From contig OY856413.1 of the NCBI GenBank assembly GCA_963693085.1, positions 545,321,379-545,385,378 on the forward strand: DNA of 64,000 nucleotides, written 5' to 3'. The notes beneath the pieces were generated by a model that was not told the origin of the DNA, made no database searches, and saw only the letters and a list, made by a program, of their open reading frames with translations. A program made the translations under genes and the position numbers. The stretch's first letter is position 1, and the number at the start of each line of letters is the position of its first letter. Below, in pieces: positions 62,470 to 64,000 of this stretch. Source of the DNA: Alisma plantago-aquatica. Its lineage: Eukaryota > Streptophyta > Magnoliopsida > Alismatales > Alismataceae.

Positions 62470-63390
62470 GACCTCAATGACTAATAAATTTTGTGCGTCA
62501 TTTGAGATTCCAGCCTTTGTGATGGCCAACTTCGACAAACACGCCATCAGATATCTAATGGTCCATGACCAATAGTTGCTGAACATGGTCTTGATTCTAC
62601 ATATTGAAGAAGAAGATATCCTCTACATTAATGGATACTTCTTTGTATGACACCGAGCGCTCATAGGAATATTTTGTTCAGAAGCAGTCGTAGGGAAGAT
62701 CCTATTTAGAATCCTAGAAAGTGCAATGATTGAGAATATCGTGCTCAGGACAAGCCAACAGTCGATCTGCAACGTCACTCCATCCTTGGCCAGGAGATTG
62801 CTAGTAGGGGCGGATGCCTCATGACCGGTGGTTGATATGCTGAAGCACATACGAGAGCACAAATCTGACCTGGTGCTAGCTCCCCACCAGCATAGGAGGC
62901 ACTGGTTCCTCTATGTGGCCGACCTCCACTCCCACGACGTCACCTTGTTCAGCTGCTGCACTGTAGAGGTTCCCCGCCTAGAGAAACCCTTTATGCACCC
63001 TGAAGATATAGACCTCAATCTTCTACCTCTGCACCTTCATCGGGCCATCAAATAAGGAGTCCAACGCAACAACGACATCTGGAACTTCTATGCGATTAAA
63101 GACTTCCCAGTCCAGGAAGAACTGGTAAGAAGAAATAGTGCCTTCATCGTCTTACATGCCATGGAGCTTCTCAATATCATTAGATACATATTGCAGCTCC
63201 AGGACACAAATGTATATCACCTCAGGAGCATCTACACACTATTGTTGATAAAGGACTATCGCTATTTCTGGGATCCAGAGCTCCCTGATGATCTGCTGGA
63301 GACAGATTCTGATTTTGATTCTCACTCCCTCCACCCAGCAGTCCTCCAAGAAAAGAGGTCAACTGCTCTTCGGATGTCTACATGACAGGG
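62470..63390 (+). pseudogene. C48 (Ulp1)-like domain 1 in the AT1 3' region
   Basis: A frame with few stops shows VLAPHQHRRHWFLYVADLHS (near 62880-62930), whose HW matches the catalytic His of C48 peptidases. DVTLFSCCTVEV stands where the Asp strand is expected. After a loop, IKDFPVQEELVRRNSAFIVL (near 63095-63150) aligns with the P-Q-x-N-x-DCG-x-x-V block. The Gln is kept, but the DCG is NSA, so the nucleophile is lost. MELLNIIRYI follows, as in the family. I rate the match as good in order and spacing, though no residue count was computed. Confidence 0.5.
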
Positions 63391-63539
63391 AAGTAGATAG
63401 AGCACTTGCAAGCCCTGCTCCCTATGAAAAGCACTTCTATCTCATCCGTCACCAGAAACTTTGGTCGTTCATCCTGCAACTCTCTATCTCGGGAATAGGT
63501 CAATCATATACTCCTACAACTTGTTGATTCTAACACTGC

Positions 63540-64000
63540 AGATGTCATCTACAAGAAGAATAATGTAGTGGTCCCCATCGACAATCTACGGGACCTAGTC
63601 AAGGCTGGAAGATGTCTAGCTATGATGGTGGCTTCAGTTGACATCCTTATTTTACAAAAGAAGATTGGACAGGTCAACATAGCACATATGATGATGTTCA
63701 AGGATCTATGTCTAGTCGATGAATCTTAGGCAAGCCAGCTATTACAACTTCAAATCTAGAAGCGTATGTCATGCATAACGTTCCTTCCTTTGTTGTACGA
63801 CAACCAATGGATGCTTATCATGATATACACCAACGCTAGTGTTGGTATCTTCTACAATAGCTCGGATGCCAACACTGACTGGCCGACAAAGTTTGCTATA
63901 GTGCCAGAAACACCCTTTGAAAGATTAGTAAAGAAATACTACACCGAGGTGGTGGCGATGATAAAGCCATATCTTGAAGATCCAACGTCGATGTGGAACG
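63540..64000 (+). pseudogene. C48 (Ulp1)-like domain 2, cut by the window end
   Basis: After a frameshift, VVVPIDNLRDLVKAGRCLA resembles the entry of a C48 domain (helix before the W-L-x-D block). LPLLYDNQWMLIMIYTNASV and GIFYNSSD (63780-63870) then repeat the HW...DS pattern, with Gln in place of His. The catalytic Cys part lies beyond 64000. It would be the second such domain in the same region. Confidence 0.45.

Larger units (their letters stand above)
51511..64000 (+). mobile_element. AT1: Athila-type Ty3/gypsy element, runs off the window
   Basis: Components in order: LTR (about 51511-53211), tRNA-Asp-type PBS, gag, protease, RT/RNase H, integrase, a 1.4-kb spacer, then a long 3' reading region to the window edge. 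A second LTR is not found up to 64000, so the 3' region most simply belongs to the same element, as with the extra downstream ORF of Athila elements. At more than 12.4 kb it is large but plausible. All frames are broken by stops. The exact left end is uncertain, since the TSD partner lies outside. Confidence 0.8.

Overview
The window looks like intergenic, repeat-rich DNA from a large flowering-plant nuclear genome. Every coding trace I could identify belongs to a transposable element, and nearly all are broken by stops and frameshifts. I found no intact host gene, no tRNA gene and no functional rRNA gene. The plant assignment rests on Ty3/gypsy chromoviruses primed by initiator tRNA-Met, an Athila-type element primed by tRNA-Asp, a Cassandra TRIM with 5S-rRNA-like LTRs, and CACTA elements with a Ptta/En/Spm protein. 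I cannot name the species.

Layout. 1-982 is unassigned. 983-17059 is a deletion-derived gypsy element (T1) with TSD GTGTT/GTGTC. Nested inside its left LTR at 1712-13188 is a complete minus-strand chromovirus (G1) with about 3.5 kb LTRs, a perfect GACCC TSD, PBS, PPT and a decayed integrase. 17065-19149 is unassigned. 19150 to about 22540 is a decayed minus-strand CACTA element with a C48 (Ulp1-like) protease region and a Ptta/En/Spm region. 22541-25964 is unassigned. 25965-29769 resembles a divergent LTR of the G family, interrupted by a non-autonomous CACTA-like element at 27898-28864 (TSD TTT). 30249-34410 is a plus-strand gypsy gag-pol pseudogene (D1). 34411-35741 is a GC-rich segment of unknown origin.

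36219-47382 is a second T-family element (T2) with PBS and PPT but no gag-pol. Its left LTR holds a 4405-bp composite insertion (36922-41326) flanked by TCTAA. The composite joins a roughly 1.45-kb-arm palindrome of G-family LTR to an inverted Cassandra fragment and a complete Cassandra element. 47549-51510 is one G-family LTR plus the adjoining internal end (G2). From about 51511 to the window end runs an Athila-type element (AT1) with LTR, tRNA-Asp PBS, gag, protease, RT/RNase H and integrase. Downstream of pol it has a long extra reading region: a plant-transposon-type domain, a Thr/Ala-rich stretch and two successive C48-like domains. No 3' LTR appears before the window ends.

The elements do not form a pathway. 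The order of nesting gives relative ages: T1 before G1, T2 before the composite, G2 before AT1, and the G-like LTR before its CACTA insert. The two most unusual structures are the TSD-flanked composite at 36922-41326 and the C48-like module downstream of pol in AT1.
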